Shown here in pieces: positions 18,971 to 28,649 of a DNA stretch of 64,000 nucleotides. Numbering within the stretch: position 1 is the stretch's first letter; every line of letters starts with the position of its first letter. The stretch is from Halioxenophilus aromaticivorans (lineage in GTDB: Bacteria > Pseudomonadota > Gammaproteobacteria > Pseudomonadales > Cellvibrionaceae): positions 3,596,001 to 3,660,000 of the forward strand of contig NZ_AP031496.1 in assembly GCF_042850945.1 (NCBI RefSeq). Reading direction: 5' to 3'. The translations under genes and the position numbers were made by a program. The notes below the pieces were generated by a model. The model was not told the origin of the DNA and did not search any database. It saw only the letters and a program-made list of their open reading frames with translations.

Positions 18971-20170
18971 CTATAACGCTGAGGACTTACTGGGGCCTTC
19001 GCTTGCGGCCTCGGTTGATGGTTGCTCGCCGGCAACCACCACCCCTTGGGGGTTAATATTCACCGGCGTCGCTTGCACCATAGTGCCGTCTTTTAGGTTG
19101 TCTACATTGTCCACCAGCAGGGGCACAACGCCGCTCAGTTGCTGGCTAACAATCCACGCATTGTTGTAGGTTCCGGCGGGCGTCAATGTCAAGCGCCGGG
19201 CATTTTTGTCTTCATCCAGCGTCCACACCACAATGCTGCCATCGGGCTGCGGCTTTGCCGCCAGTTGCGGAATTAAATAGCCCTCAATAGAACCGATGGT
19301 AATGTTGGCGCGAACAAACATACCCGGCAAAATTAGGCGGGACGAATTATCAAACTTTAAACGAATGCTTACCGTGCCGGTGGTAGAGGAGACTTTTTGC
19401 CCCATACTCACAAGCTCCCCTTCGGCTGCGTAGGCTCTACCGTTTTGCAACACCAGGCGAGCATCAATTTGGTCTCCCGGGGTGATTTCACCGGAGTCTA
19501 TCCGTCCGCGAGTGGCTAACATGCGAGAACTGGCCTCGGTCAAATCCACAAAGATGGGATTCAGTTGCGTAACTGTGGTTAAAACGTCGCTCTGGCCTGC
19601 GGTCACCAAGTCACCAATGGAAACCTGAGCGGTTTCACTGCGGCCAGCCAGCGGGCTCACAATGGTGGTACGTTGCAAGTTGATTTGTGCGGTTCGTAAG
19701 TCGGCTTTGGCCGCCGCCACGGACGCTTTAGCCTGGCCGTAGTCCGAGCGCGCGGAATCCACGCTAGCCTGGGTAACGCCGGTGCCGGCCAATTGCTCGT
19801 AACGTTTTAGGTTTTCTTCGGCCACCGGCAATGCCGCCTGGGCACTGGCTAAATTGGCCTCGGCAACTTCCAACGCGGTTTGGTAGGTATCCTGTTCGAT
19901 TTGAAACAGCGGCTGGCCTTTGCTCACCGTGGTGCCGGCCGTGTACAAGATATCGGTAATAACACCATCTACCAACGGGCGAATATTGGCATCCTTTTCG
20001 GCCAGGGCTTGGCCAGAGAGGGTCAGCGTTAGGGGTACCGCTTGCTGTTCTAGCTGTAGTACCCCGGTAGTGATGCTAGTACTGCCTCCGGACGGCGGAC
20101 TCGGCTGTGCTAATACAGGCAATACCAGTAAACATAGCGCCATCACTGGCAATAGAAAAAAAGGTCTCAT
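18971..20170 (-). CDS. RND efflux membrane fusion protein (periplasmic adaptor)
   Basis: This 399-residue adaptor (HlyD/AcrA family) links the RND pump to the outer-membrane channel. A Sec signal peptide (MRPFFLLPVMALCLLVLPVLAQ) starts the protein. A biotinyl-lipoyl half-motif follows (DGVITDILYTAGTTVSKGQPLFQIE), then a helical hairpin (about 110-175), the second lipoyl half (RTTIVSPLAGRSETAQVSIGDLV) and a beta-barrel with IRLKFDNSSRLILPGMFVRA. Unlike AcrA it has no obvious lipobox. The first ATG with a sensible leader is 20170, with GGATCC about ten bases upstream. It is the first gene of the operon, transcribed away from the OmpA-family gene across a 455-base gap that probably holds both promoters. 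Confidence 0.93.
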   Translation of the reverse strand: MRPFFLLPVMALCLLVLPVLAQPSPPSGGSTSITTGVLQLEQQAVPLTLTLSGQALAEKDANIRPLVDGVITDILYTAGTTVSKGQPLFQIEQDTYQTALEVAEANLASAQAALPVAEENLKRYEQLAGTGVTQASVDSARSDYGQAKASVAAAKADLRTAQINLQRTTIVSPLAGRSETAQVSIGDLVTAGQSDVLTTVTQLNPIFVDLTEASSRMLATRGRIDSGEITPGDQIDARLVLQNGRAYAAEGELVSMGQKVSSTTGTVSIRLKFDNSSRLILPGMFVRANITIGSIEGYLIPQLAAKPQPDGSIVVWTLDEDKNARRLTLTPAGTYNNAWIVSQQLSGVVPLLVDNVDNLKDGTMVQATPVNINPQGVVVAGEQPSTEAASEGPSKSSAL

Positions 20171-20625
20171 GTGTGGATCCGACTGGTGGTGTGTTTGGCC
20201 CTCTGTAGGCGCCTGCACTATAAATTGAATCTCTTAATTCGGTTAGTTCAATTGAGTGGGCATTTGTTCCAGCAGCCTGCGTGCTTCCTCATTGTTTCCT
20301 TAATCCATGCGCTTTAAGAGCTACCGTAGCCATTGCCGGCCACTGTATCTGGTCAGCCAGCGCTGGTCACAACGCTTAAGCCGATAGCGACTATAACTGC
20401 CATGGATGACGATCATACGCGCGAATTTACACTCAACCGCAGCGAAACTGAGCCCAACCAGGCAGCAGCTGCGCAAAGTAAATGTAAAAGTCTGTGTAAA
20501 CCCGCGCTGACCTTGTAGGTCGAATAGAAAATGCCCAGCAAAGTTGCGATACTCTGGTGTAGCTGGCGCTTTGCTCTACATGATGTTCCCAGGCCAGATA
20601 AAAAAACGCTTAAAAGGACCTATGC
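20171..20625. other. Divergent intergenic region between RND operon and OmpA gene
   Basis: About 455 bases lie between the adaptor start and the OmpA-family start. It must carry the promoters for both directions. I see no convincing operator palindrome, and no open frame here has gene-like features. A short frame at 20333-20518 has no family features and no good ribosome-binding site. Confidence 0.5.
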
Positions 20626-22533
20626 ATGAAACCAAGCTCTTTACTGTGTGGCGGCTGGCGGCCGTTTTTAGTTGTGCCACTGGTATTATTTTTTATTGCC
20701 CTCTTCTTTTACTGGCGAAATATTGAAGCCGATGTTGAAACCAACGCCCTGCAAGTATTACTGGAAAACGGCCATGGCTGGGCCCATGCCAACACCCGTA
20801 ACCAGGGCAGAACAGTAGTGTTAAGTGGTGTGGCGCCCAGCGAGCAGGTGCGCGATGCGGCCCTGGCCCTGGCTGAAGACGCCTGGGGCGTTGCCGATGT
20901 GGAATGGCAAGGCAGCGTGGCCATTGAGGAAACAGCCACAGCAAGCGAGCCCGCAAATGAACTCGTTATCGAAACTGCAACTACCAACCCGGCTACAGAA
21001 ACAGCCGCCCTGCCAGAGAAACCATCAGAGCAACCTGCAGAGCAATCCCTAGCCAAAACCGATGCGGCTGAGGAACCAGCCCCGGAAGTCTCAATACCTG
21101 AAAACGACACGGCCACGGCTGATGAGTCGATGGCCGGAACCGATAGGGCCGAGGCAACCGAGCCCAGCTCTGATCTAACCTCCCCAACAGAGCCCCAGAA
21201 ATCAACCCAAGAACCCCAGCCTGCCGCGATGGCCGATCAGTCGAGCCTGGCACAGGCTGACGTTGATTCTGATCCTACCCCTACTGACAACTCCCCAGCG
21301 CCAATATTGGCCGAGCCGTTACCGCCCACCTCTGACGAAAGTTTCGATAGCCAAGCTTTTGCAACGGCCGCGTCTGTAGACACGTCAGCGGTGAAACCCA
21401 GCGCGGCTGCAGTGACGCCCAGCGTAGATACTTTTGACCAAACCCAAGAAGCTGGAACAGAGAAGGCTGAGGTCGCTGCTCCGGCTCAGGCTTCTGAAAC
21501 CGCTGCAAGCACCCCAGAGGCGGAAGCAAAAGCAGACGCAGACGCAAAAACCGAGACAGAAGCAGTTGCCGAATCAGAAACGAACGATAGCGACTCTAAA
21601 AAGAGCGACATCCCTAAGGTAGTGGCTGACGCAGGTACTATCAGTAACGAGCAAGCCACGGAAGTAGCTGAAACAGCTAAGCCAGAAGAAACAGCCCCTT
21701 CCACTCCACCCCTTGTTGGTATCGACGCTGAAAACAGCAGCGAAAAGATTACCGCCAACCAGGACGAAGCCAAGAAACCAGAAACCACACTGCCAGCAAC
21801 CGATGACCGCCATTTAAAGCCTGCCGAGGTGGCCATTGTTAAATCCGACGGTTTGCTGTTTATCAGCGGCTCTACCGGCAGCCATATCAGCAGTGAATTT
21901 ACCGAGCTAAACCACGACGCCTATCAAGTAGATGCAACCTACCAACGCTTGGATCTAATTAACGATCTGTTAGCCGCAGCGCAAGAATTGCCAAACCGAA
22001 GCATGATTTCACTGGTGGAAGAAACCCTGGTGGTGACAGGCATTGTCGATGGACTCGGCAAGAAAAAACACATTGGCTCACTGTTGGCTGAGATATACCC
22101 CGGTAGCATCAACAACCAAATCCGAGTGATGCTCTCGGATATACCAAAGGAAGAACTTATTTCTCCCGAAGACTGCCAGCAACAGTTTACTGACCTAACC
22201 AGCCGGGAAAATATTCAGTTCGAAACCGCCGAGGCAATTATTTTACCAGCCAGTTACGCGCTATTAGATGCGTTAACACTGCTTGCACGGCGCTGCCCGG
22301 ATGCACAATTCAGTGTCATTGGCCACACCGATAACACCGGTGACCCAGCCTACAACAAAACCATATCCCAACAGCGCGCCCAGGCAGTGGTAGACCATAT
22401 TGCGAATTCCGGTGTCGATGCTGCTCGTTTTACCGCCCAAGGCCTTGGGCCTATTCAGCCCATTGCCAACAATGCTACACCCGAAGGAAGAGCCAAGAAC
22501 CGCCGAGTAGAATTCAAACTAAAAACCCAATAA
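20626..22533 (+). CDS. OmpA-family protein with BON-like N-terminus and long acidic linker
   Basis: This 635-residue envelope protein has an N-terminal membrane anchor (about residues 12-30). A BON-like segment follows (ETNALQVLLENGHGWAHANT to about 105, with VVLSGVAPSEQVRDAAL). Then come some 300 residues of low-complexity linker rich in Glu, Ala, Thr, Pro and Ser, and a second BON-like stretch (about 405-510). The C-terminal OmpA domain binds peptidoglycan and carries GHTDNTGDPAYNKTISQQRA and NRRVEF near the end. The BON-BON-OmpA plan recalls the mycobacterial ArfA type, but the linker is far longer. AAAGGA is well spaced before the ATG. The next gene follows 12 bases after its stop, so they form an operon. 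A link between inner membrane and cell wall is inferred from the architecture. Confidence 0.88.
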   Translation: MKPSSLLCGGWRPFLVVPLVLFFIALFFYWRNIEADVETNALQVLLENGHGWAHANTRNQGRTVVLSGVAPSEQVRDAALALAEDAWGVADVEWQGSVAIEETATASEPANELVIETATTNPATETAALPEKPSEQPAEQSLAKTDAAEEPAPEVSIPENDTATADESMAGTDRAEATEPSSDLTSPTEPQKSTQEPQPAAMADQSSLAQADVDSDPTPTDNSPAPILAEPLPPTSDESFDSQAFATAASVDTSAVKPSAAAVTPSVDTFDQTQEAGTEKAEVAAPAQASETAASTPEAEAKADADAKTETEAVAESETNDSDSKKSDIPKVVADAGTISNEQATEVAETAKPEETAPSTPPLVGIDAENSSEKITANQDEAKKPETTLPATDDRHLKPAEVAIVKSDGLLFISGSTGSHISSEFTELNHDAYQVDATYQRLDLINDLLAAAQELPNRSMISLVEETLVVTGIVDGLGKKKHIGSLLAEIYPGSINNQIRVMLSDIPKEELISPEDCQQQFTDLTSRENIQFETAEAIILPASYALLDALTLLARRCPDAQFSVIGHTDNTGDPAYNKTISQQRAQAVVDHIANSGVDAARFTAQGLGPIQPIANNATPEGRAKNRRVEFKLKTQ

Positions 22534-22545
22534 CAGGAGAAAACT

Positions 22546-23040
22546 ATGTGGTACTTATTTACGCAAATGTGGCTGTGGATTCTATTTAGTTTTGCCCTGG
22601 GATGGGTGGCCCACTGGTACTACAGCGGCCGACGCGACCAAACCCAAACCGACGCCACGCAGACGCAAGCTCAGCCTTTCGTTGCTGCTACTACCCCATC
22701 GACTACCTCAGCGGCTTCTCCCGTTGCACCGGAACCGGCGCCAATCAGCGAAGAAGCCGAAGTTAGCCAGCCGCAAGTAACCTCTGAAAAAGAAGAACAC
22801 AGCGAAAAGCCCAGCGGATTTTCCCAGGAGCCGGAAGCAAAGGACAACCTCAAACGCATAAAAGGCATCGGCGCGGTTAACGAAAAAGCCCTGAACGACC
22901 TGGGCATATATCAATTCTCGCAAATCGCCCAATGGACACCGGAAAACATAAAATGGGTGGAAGGATCGCTGGCATTCCCAGGCCGTATTGGCCGTGAGGA
23001 TTGGGTAAGCCAGGCAAAAACTTTGGCCGATGAGGGTTAG
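22546..23040 (+). CDS. Membrane-anchored helix-hairpin-helix protein
   Basis: This 164-residue protein has one N-terminal transmembrane helix (about 3-26, WYLFTQMWLWILFSFALGW) and a flexible Pro/Glu/Thr-rich linker (30-100). The C-terminal domain (about 105-164) starts LKRIKGIGAVNEKALNDLGI and continues WTPENIKWVEGSLAFPGRI. This domain matches the helix-hairpin-helix fold seen in the so-called predicted flap-endonuclease-like proteins and in C-termini of some ribosomal L21 fusions. Such domains often mediate nucleic-acid or protein contact, and no nuclease residues are visible. AGGAGA sits ideally before the ATG. It is in an operon with the OmpA-family gene, suggesting a joint envelope function. 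The biological role is unknown. Confidence 0.82.
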   Translation: MWYLFTQMWLWILFSFALGWVAHWYYSGRRDQTQTDATQTQAQPFVAATTPSTTSAASPVAPEPAPISEEAEVSQPQVTSEKEEHSEKPSGFSQEPEAKDNLKRIKGIGAVNEKALNDLGIYQFSQIAQWTPENIKWVEGSLAFPGRIGREDWVSQAKTLADEG

Positions 23041-23303
23041 TTAAGCTCTGCAAACCACTAAAAAGTTATTCCCGCTCAGCAGTAAAGCACTTCCTACACT
23101 CTCCCTCCCCTGCTCTCCAAGGGGCGGGAGCATTCTGAAACTTCACACCCTATTATTCTTGGCATCGGCTTAGCCAATTGCACTTTTGTGCATTCAATCG
23201 TCGCCGTAAATTTACTATATTCCGACTTCCGCAATAACAATAAAGCTGCACCCTAATATAACCATCGGTTGGCTAACAAGTACGTACCCGAAAGGACCAT
23301 TCC

Positions 23304-25052
23304 ATGCCCCATACTTTTCTTAAGATCCACGGACTAAAACGATGGTTGACGCTGTTATGCGTCACCAGCAGCCTATTGGCCTGCTCTGTTGCGCAACAAG
23401 ACGAAATCCAAGCAAACGCCAGCGTTTTAACGGTGACCACTCCCGTTACCAGCTGCGCAAACTTAACATTCTTGAACCTTGAGACGATTGGCGGCCCAGG
23501 CAGCAAGGTTAACTCAGCCACAGAGGAAGAGCACAACGGAGTACCCGTTTGTACGGTAGAAGGCACGCTCGCGCCAGCAATCAACTTTAAAACACTGTTA
23601 CCACAAACCACCTGGACCCAACGTTACCTACAAACGGGCTGCGGTGGCCTGTGCGGTAGTTTAAATATTCGCATTGGTGCCGCCGATGGTTGTGCACCGG
23701 TGGATAACGGCGAGTTTGTTTTGGCATCTACCGATATGGGCCACAAGGGGCATGGCGGTGAGTTTGGGGCAGACCCACAAAAGCGTATCGACTTTGCCTA
23801 CCGCGGCGTTCACCTTACGGCACTGGCGAGCAAAGCGTTAATACAGGCTTACTATGGCCAGCAACCCAAATACAGCTACTTTACAGGCTGTTCCGACGGT
23901 GGCCGTGAAGCACTTATGGCAGCACAGCGTTACCCGGAAGACTTCGACGGCATAGTGGCCGGCGCGCCTGCCATGAATTTTTCAGTGCAAAACAGTTTTT
24001 TCCACGCCTGGCAGGCCAAATCCAATACCGACAGCAACGGCCACACCATATTGCACGCCCAACGCCTGCCCATTTTGCACAACGCCGTACTGGCAGCATG
24101 CGATACCCTAGATGGCCAAGAGGATGGCTTGCTTACCGACCCACGCGCCTGCAACTTTGACCCAATGACGATAGTCTGCGAGGACCATCAGGCCGGCGAC
24201 ACCTGTTTAAGTAACGCCGAGGCCACGGTGGCCCAGAAGTTCTACCAAGGCCCTAAAGATCCGCAAACCGGTACTGCACTGGCACTCGGGGGCCCACAGT
24301 ACGGCTCGGAACTTTCCTGGCCCGGTGTTTATGTGCCGCGCCCGGGCAAAGACCAGCTGTTCAGCAAAATGATTGTGATGGGTGCTATCCCCTATTTAAT
24401 TTACCAGCAGAATCCGCCGCAGCCCTACGATTTAAATAGCTTTAAATTTAATCTGGCGAGCTTTGAGGAAATTAAGCCCCTATATGGCTTATACAGCTCT
24501 ACCAACACCGACCTCACCGCATTTAAAGCACGCGGCGGCAAACTTATGCTTTGGCATGGCTGGTCTGACCAACACATCTCACCCATTAACACCATCGCCT
24601 ATTACGAAGGCGTTAAAAAATTCATGGGCGAACAAACCGAAGAGTTCATACAACTTTACCTACTACCCGGCATGTACCATTGCGCCGGCGGTGAGGGCCC
24701 CAATCAGTTCGATATGCTCAGCAAGGTGATGGCATGGGTTGAACAAGGAACGACACCAAACGAAGTTGTAGCGCACCAAGGCAGCAATGATCAAGGCCCC
24801 GCTGCTGGCACGCCGGACGACGGCGGCTCCATGGCTAAATCCGCTGGCAGCATAACCCGTTCCCGCCCAGTTTACCCCTACCCCCTAATTGCCCAATACA
24901 CCGGGCAAGGCGATGCGAACTCGTCTGAAAATTATCAACCGGTGCAAGGCAATAAAGGGCCCAAGCGGTACCGATGGGCGGGAGAAGAGTTTATGCAGCC
25001 TGGGTATATGTTGGATTGTGATGCAATAGATAACACCTTAGCATGTCAATAA
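23304..25052 (+). CDS. Tannase/feruloyl esterase family lipoprotein
   Basis: This 582-residue alpha/beta hydrolase would split ester bonds of plant phenolics such as feruloyl-polysaccharides or gallate esters. A lipoprotein leader ends in LLAC (C27), so it is membrane-anchored, possibly surface-exposed. The CS-D-HC arrangement of the family is complete: C196-S197 in GCSDGGREAL, the aspartate in GWSDQHISP near 415, and H459-C460 in YHCAGGEGP. The two cysteines are known to form a disulphide holding the catalytic serine and histidine together. Further cysteine pairs fit an exported enzyme. AAAGGA precedes the ATG. It appears monocistronic. The exact substrate cannot be told from sequence. Confidence 0.93.
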   Translation: MPHTFLKIHGLKRWLTLLCVTSSLLACSVAQQDEIQANASVLTVTTPVTSCANLTFLNLETIGGPGSKVNSATEEEHNGVPVCTVEGTLAPAINFKTLLPQTTWTQRYLQTGCGGLCGSLNIRIGAADGCAPVDNGEFVLASTDMGHKGHGGEFGADPQKRIDFAYRGVHLTALASKALIQAYYGQQPKYSYFTGCSDGGREALMAAQRYPEDFDGIVAGAPAMNFSVQNSFFHAWQAKSNTDSNGHTILHAQRLPILHNAVLAACDTLDGQEDGLLTDPRACNFDPMTIVCEDHQAGDTCLSNAEATVAQKFYQGPKDPQTGTALALGGPQYGSELSWPGVYVPRPGKDQLFSKMIVMGAIPYLIYQQNPPQPYDLNSFKFNLASFEEIKPLYGLYSSTNTDLTAFKARGGKLMLWHGWSDQHISPINTIAYYEGVKKFMGEQTEEFIQLYLLPGMYHCAGGEGPNQFDMLSKVMAWVEQGTTPNEVVAHQGSNDQGPAAGTPDDGGSMAKSAGSITRSRPVYPYPLIAQYTGQGDANSSENYQPVQGNKGPKRYRWAGEEFMQPGYMLDCDAIDNTLACQ

Positions 25053-25071
25053 TTTTCACTGCGACACCTAA

Positions 25072-25092
25072 GGAACGATTGTTAATCGTTCC
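25072..25092. repeat. Perfect inverted repeat after esterase gene
   Basis: Nine-base arms (25072-25080 and 25084-25092) surround a three-base centre, 20 bases after the esterase stop. There is no T-run on the plus side, so it is a weak terminator candidate. It may instead be a protein-binding site or an mRNA 3'-end stabiliser. Confidence 0.5.
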
Positions 25093-25152
25093 GCAGGTCA
25101 ATATCACCTCAATGAATCAGGAGAAGCTCGCAAACGACATCATTCTTTGATG

Positions 25153-27225
25153 CTAAGAATTGTACATTACCTGATCAACCGCCATGGTGACTCTGTACGC
25201 ATCTTCTACTGTCATCTCGGAAGACATCGGTAGGGCCAAACATTGGCTAACCAATTTATCAGTTACGGGTAGAGCCAATTGCATTGTTTCGGCCAAATGC
25301 GTCCGATGGAGCGCCGGCGCGTAATACGGTTTAGTGCAAACTCCCAGTCTTTTCAGGTCGATACCGATTTGATTTCGGTTCGCTTTAACCTCATTCTCTA
25401 TCAAACATACCCAATGTACGAAAGCATTTTGGCTATTGGGTACAGAGCGTTGCCACTGTACGCCCCACCGTGATGCTGACTTTTGGTAAATTTCGGCTAT
25501 TACACGTCTCCGCTCAAATAGCACATCCAAATGATCTAATTGATCCAAAGTAACAGCAGCATTTATTTCCGTCATGGTCTGAGAGCGCAAAAGGTTGTTG
25601 CCCAAACTTAAATCTACGTCTTTAGGTATGACGGCGAATCCACCGTTGCCCCCTGCCGAAACAGTCTTTGCGAAACTCAAAGAAAAGGCGTGGTATGAAG
25701 CTTGGCTACCCACCGGGGAAAAATCATAAGACGCTCCGAATGCTGCGGCGGAATCTGCGATATGTGGCACATCGTAACGCTGGCATACCTCTTTTATCCG
25801 CTTATAGTCGACTGGGTTTCCTAAAGCATCTACAGAAACCACTACGCTAACATCATTATTACGTAGCGCCTGTTCTAGCTCATCCACCGCCATTGTCCAA
25901 GTGTCGGGATTTACGTCCACAAAAATCAAACGGTAGCCTCGCTGACGCAAAGACTCAGCAGTTGCAGCGAAGGTAAAGGAAGGCAGAACGGCAATAGGCG
26001 GGGTAAAACGTTGTTTTGGCTCTATAGCTTGATAGCATAAATGCAAAGCCGCTGTACCTGATTTGGTAGCAATTACGCGTTGCGAGGCAGGTAATTCAAG
26101 CAGCTCTGCTAATCGAGATTCTAACTCGGTAGTGTACGGTCCACCACTTTTCAAAATTCCGGTGTAAAGTGCACGTTGAAACTGTCCTGTCAATCGCTGC
26201 ATGTTCTCAGGCTTAGGAGGAATGACAACTTCAATGGGAGGGTGGAATACAGGCAACTGAGAGTCGAGCAACAACCGCACTTGGGCTTCCAAAGTTTGTA
26301 GCCAGGGCTGATCAAAGGGTACGTATTGTGATATTTTTCTACCGTTGATCAAACCGCTAGAATCCTGCCCGCTGGCGGGCTCTAGAATAATCGTACTGCT
26401 ACTGGATACACACGCCTTGATTTGTTCGGCCAGCTTGACCAAAGAAATCTGTTTGCCTGACACATTATAAACACCGGGTTCAAGAGCCGTAGTGGCAGCG
26501 CGAGCGACGTAGTCTATGGTAATAAAACTTCTATATGTTTCGTCTTTTACATGTAACGGTAAATTATATCGCGCCGCATGAACAAACTTAGATACAACTC
26601 GAACCTGCCCGGCACCGATTACGTTTGCTAGCCTCAAGATCGTAATACCCTGTTCTTCAAGCTGGGAGGTAAGCACCAATTCTTGAACTTTCTTTGAGAC
26701 GGCATATACCCAGCGATCGTTAGCGATTGACTTAACGAATCCCTCACATACAGCTTGGCATTGCCACTCAGGGATTTTTTCTTTCGCATATTGCACTGCA
26801 GAGTCAGCCCAACTGAGCATCAATTCATCAGATATAGGTAAAGCAGATAAAGAATTTTCAGTAAGCTCGCCGCAAGTATTGCCATAGGTTTCAACTGAAG
26901 AAATCAAGATAACGCGCCTACCCTTAAGGCAGGGCACAAGGCGAGCTGTCGTCAATACATTTCGAGCAATCTGCAGCCATTCTCGCCGCACATTTGTTTC
27001 ACCTGAGCCGTGAGCTAAATAAACGTCGCCTTCAGGAATACTGATATCATCGGCTAGCAAGTCTGTTTTTACATACGTAACGTGACCTAGCCCCGAGACA
27101 TAATCGGAAAGCCTATAGGGCTCCGTCTTATCGATAATTGTTACATCATGGCTTAACAACAATCTTTCAACAATAGCGTTACCTACAAATCCTGAGCCGC
27201 CGATAACAACTGCTTTTTTTCTCAT
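25153..27225 (-). CDS. Fusion: NAD-dependent epimerase/dehydratase + DegT/DnrJ/EryC1 aminotransferase
   Basis: This 690-residue protein joins two sugar-nucleotide enzymes usually encoded separately. Residues 1-300 are an extended SDR: GGSGFVG at 9-15 binds NAD(P), LISS at 107-110 gives the serine, and Y174-K178 (WVYAVSKK) is the catalytic pair. Residues about 350-690 are a DegT-type PLP aminotransferase with ATKSGTAALHL for phosphate binding, DSAAAFGA for the cofactor aspartate, and K520 in SLSFAKTVSAGGNGGF as Schiff-base lysine. Together they could form an amino sugar from a keto sugar nucleotide, with the SDR making or reducing the keto group. The gene lies six bases after the sugar-phosphate transferase gene, so both probably build the first sugar of a surface glycan. 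Product and substrate are not determined. Confidence 0.9.
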   Translation of the reverse strand: MRKKAVVIGGSGFVGNAIVERLLLSHDVTIIDKTEPYRLSDYVSGLGHVTYVKTDLLADDISIPEGDVYLAHGSGETNVRREWLQIARNVLTTARLVPCLKGRRVILISSVETYGNTCGELTENSLSALPISDELMLSWADSAVQYAKEKIPEWQCQAVCEGFVKSIANDRWVYAVSKKVQELVLTSQLEEQGITILRLANVIGAGQVRVVSKFVHAARYNLPLHVKDETYRSFITIDYVARAATTALEPGVYNVSGKQISLVKLAEQIKACVSSSSTIILEPASGQDSSGLINGRKISQYVPFDQPWLQTLEAQVRLLLDSQLPVFHPPIEVVIPPKPENMQRLTGQFQRALYTGILKSGGPYTTELESRLAELLELPASQRVIATKSGTAALHLCYQAIEPKQRFTPPIAVLPSFTFAATAESLRQRGYRLIFVDVNPDTWTMAVDELEQALRNNDVSVVVSVDALGNPVDYKRIKEVCQRYDVPHIADSAAAFGASYDFSPVGSQASYHAFSLSFAKTVSAGGNGGFAVIPKDVDLSLGNNLLRSQTMTEINAAVTLDQLDHLDVLFERRRVIAEIYQKSASRWGVQWQRSVPNSQNAFVHWVCLIENEVKANRNQIGIDLKRLGVCTKPYYAPALHRTHLAETMQLALPVTDKLVSQCLALPMSSEMTVEDAYRVTMAVDQVMYNS

Positions 27226-27231
27226 AGTGTA

Positions 27232-27957
27232 TTAACTTCTCTTTATGTATCGGCTTTGTGAAGAGTGGTTAAGAAGCACATCCCCACCTGTAACAGCAAC
27301 ATTTGCAAGCCACTTGTCTTTCGAAAATAAACTCAAGATTTGAGACGCCCTCTTCAACGCTCCTTGCCGATTGAAAACAGACAAAAAAGTGAGATAAATA
27401 ATCTTTATATCGTATACAAGCGATCTATTGTTTGCGTAGAGGATTGCAATGCGATTTTTGATTGGTCTAATAGAGCAATGATAAAACTGAGTTGACGCAT
27501 TTACTTCGGCAAGAATACGTTCTTCATCAAAAAAAATAATAGAGGATAAATCTGTGATACCGGGCCGGTGTAAAAATATATCCTGTTCGGCTGAAGAATA
27601 AAGATCGGTCTCCGCTTTTACATTTGGCCGCGGGCCCACAAAGCTCATATCACCTTTAAGTATGTTGATCAACTGCGGCAGTTCATCTAGCTTACTGGCC
27701 CTTAACAAACGTCCAACCGCAGTTATTCTCGAATCGTTGGCGGTTGTAACGGACGTTCCTTTCACATCTGCACCAGGCACCATGGTTCGTATTTTATAAA
27801 GTTTGAAAGGACGTTTATTCTTGCCTGTTCGCCAGGAGACATATACAGGGCAAGCCCGGTCTGTTAACCAAACAACGAAGAGCACCCAAAAAATAGGAAT
27901 GGCTAATATCAGTAATAGATTAATAGCCAGAAGACTATCTAAACCCCTTTTTGTCAT
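27232..27957 (-). CDS. Initiating sugar-phosphate transferase (PglC/WcaJ-type, small form)
   Basis: This 241-residue membrane enzyme would transfer a sugar-1-phosphate from a nucleotide sugar to undecaprenyl phosphate, starting lipid-linked glycan assembly. Family landmarks are the N-terminal hydrophobic hairpin (about 8-32), the FKLYKIRTM catalytic region (51-59), then SKLDELPQLINILKGDMSFVG and PRP (about 88-112). The length matches the small monotopic class such as PglC, but with about 40 extra C-terminal residues that I cannot place. It is the first gene of a two-gene unit with the epimerase-aminotransferase fusion. No Wzx, Wzy or further glycosyltransferases lie beside it, so the locus is either a remnant or works with distant genes. 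Confidence 0.93.
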   Translation of the reverse strand: MTKRGLDSLLAINLLLILAIPIFWVLFVVWLTDRACPVYVSWRTGKNKRPFKLYKIRTMVPGADVKGTSVTTANDSRITAVGRLLRASKLDELPQLINILKGDMSFVGPRPNVKAETDLYSSAEQDIFLHRPGITDLSSIIFFDEERILAEVNASTQFYHCSIRPIKNRIAILYANNRSLVYDIKIIYLTFLSVFNRQGALKRASQILSLFSKDKWLANVAVTGGDVLLNHSSQSRYIKRS

Positions 27958-28649
27958 TATGCTAGTCTATTAACTTAGTCGAATGGCGCAGTAAACCATT
28001 ATCAATTATCACTAGCAACAGATCGGTGACACTTTCCAACACCCGATTTTAAAATGTAAAGCTGCGGTAGCTTCGGAACCTAGATCTATACATCCCCTGC
28101 ACTCAAGGGGGAAACATAACTTTACACTTCCTCGGTATTTATTTACTAAAAATGACTCTTCAACTTCTCATTGATAGGCCTTTTAAACGCAGACAGGCTG
28201 AACATTAGAACGTAGTCAGCAGGGAGATATCTTAGGTACTATCCTTGTAAGGATCACCACAACGGCCAGAAAACTGCTCTAGCCGAATCAATTTTCTAAG
28301 CCAGCCTATATTTACAGCTGAACCATCCCTTCAAAATCTCGCCGCATATCAAAGCACTCAAACTACTCCTGCATTTCGCAAAGGACTCTCTATTTCTAAT
28401 ATTAGATCTGCGTAACGATTAATCCATACAGTTTATTGCGGAATATTGGAATGGGGAGCGGAGAAATGAGTCACCCTAACAACAGCTTTTTTGTTGTCCC
28501 TGCTTTAGTTAGCTGGCCCCAGAGAATGGCCAGCAACACAGTGAAATTAATTTATTGAAAGTTGGTATCGCTCTTTTGTCAGAAAAATCTCGACGACCAT
28601 AGGATAAAAAGGAAGGAAATATTTTGCGCAGCGGCACGTCAATCCTGCA
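27958..28649. other. 692-base intergenic region without a supported gene
   Basis: No frame with gene-like features, RNA gene or repeat was found here on either strand. It must hold the promoter of the sugar-transferase operon at its left end and the 3' end of the phosphatase operon at its right end. The stretch near 28487-28498 has a run of T flanked by short inverted ACAAC/GTTGT arms, but it is not a convincing terminator in either direction. Confidence 0.5.

Noticed and set aside
20333..20518. Possible small regulator gene upstream of the OmpA-family gene
   Set aside because: The 61-codon frame has no HTH-like pattern and no ribosome-binding site.
23101..23130. Hairpin after the HhH gene as a terminator
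   Set aside because: An 11-base stem with one mismatch, but no T-run follows, so it is not convincing as an intrinsic terminator.
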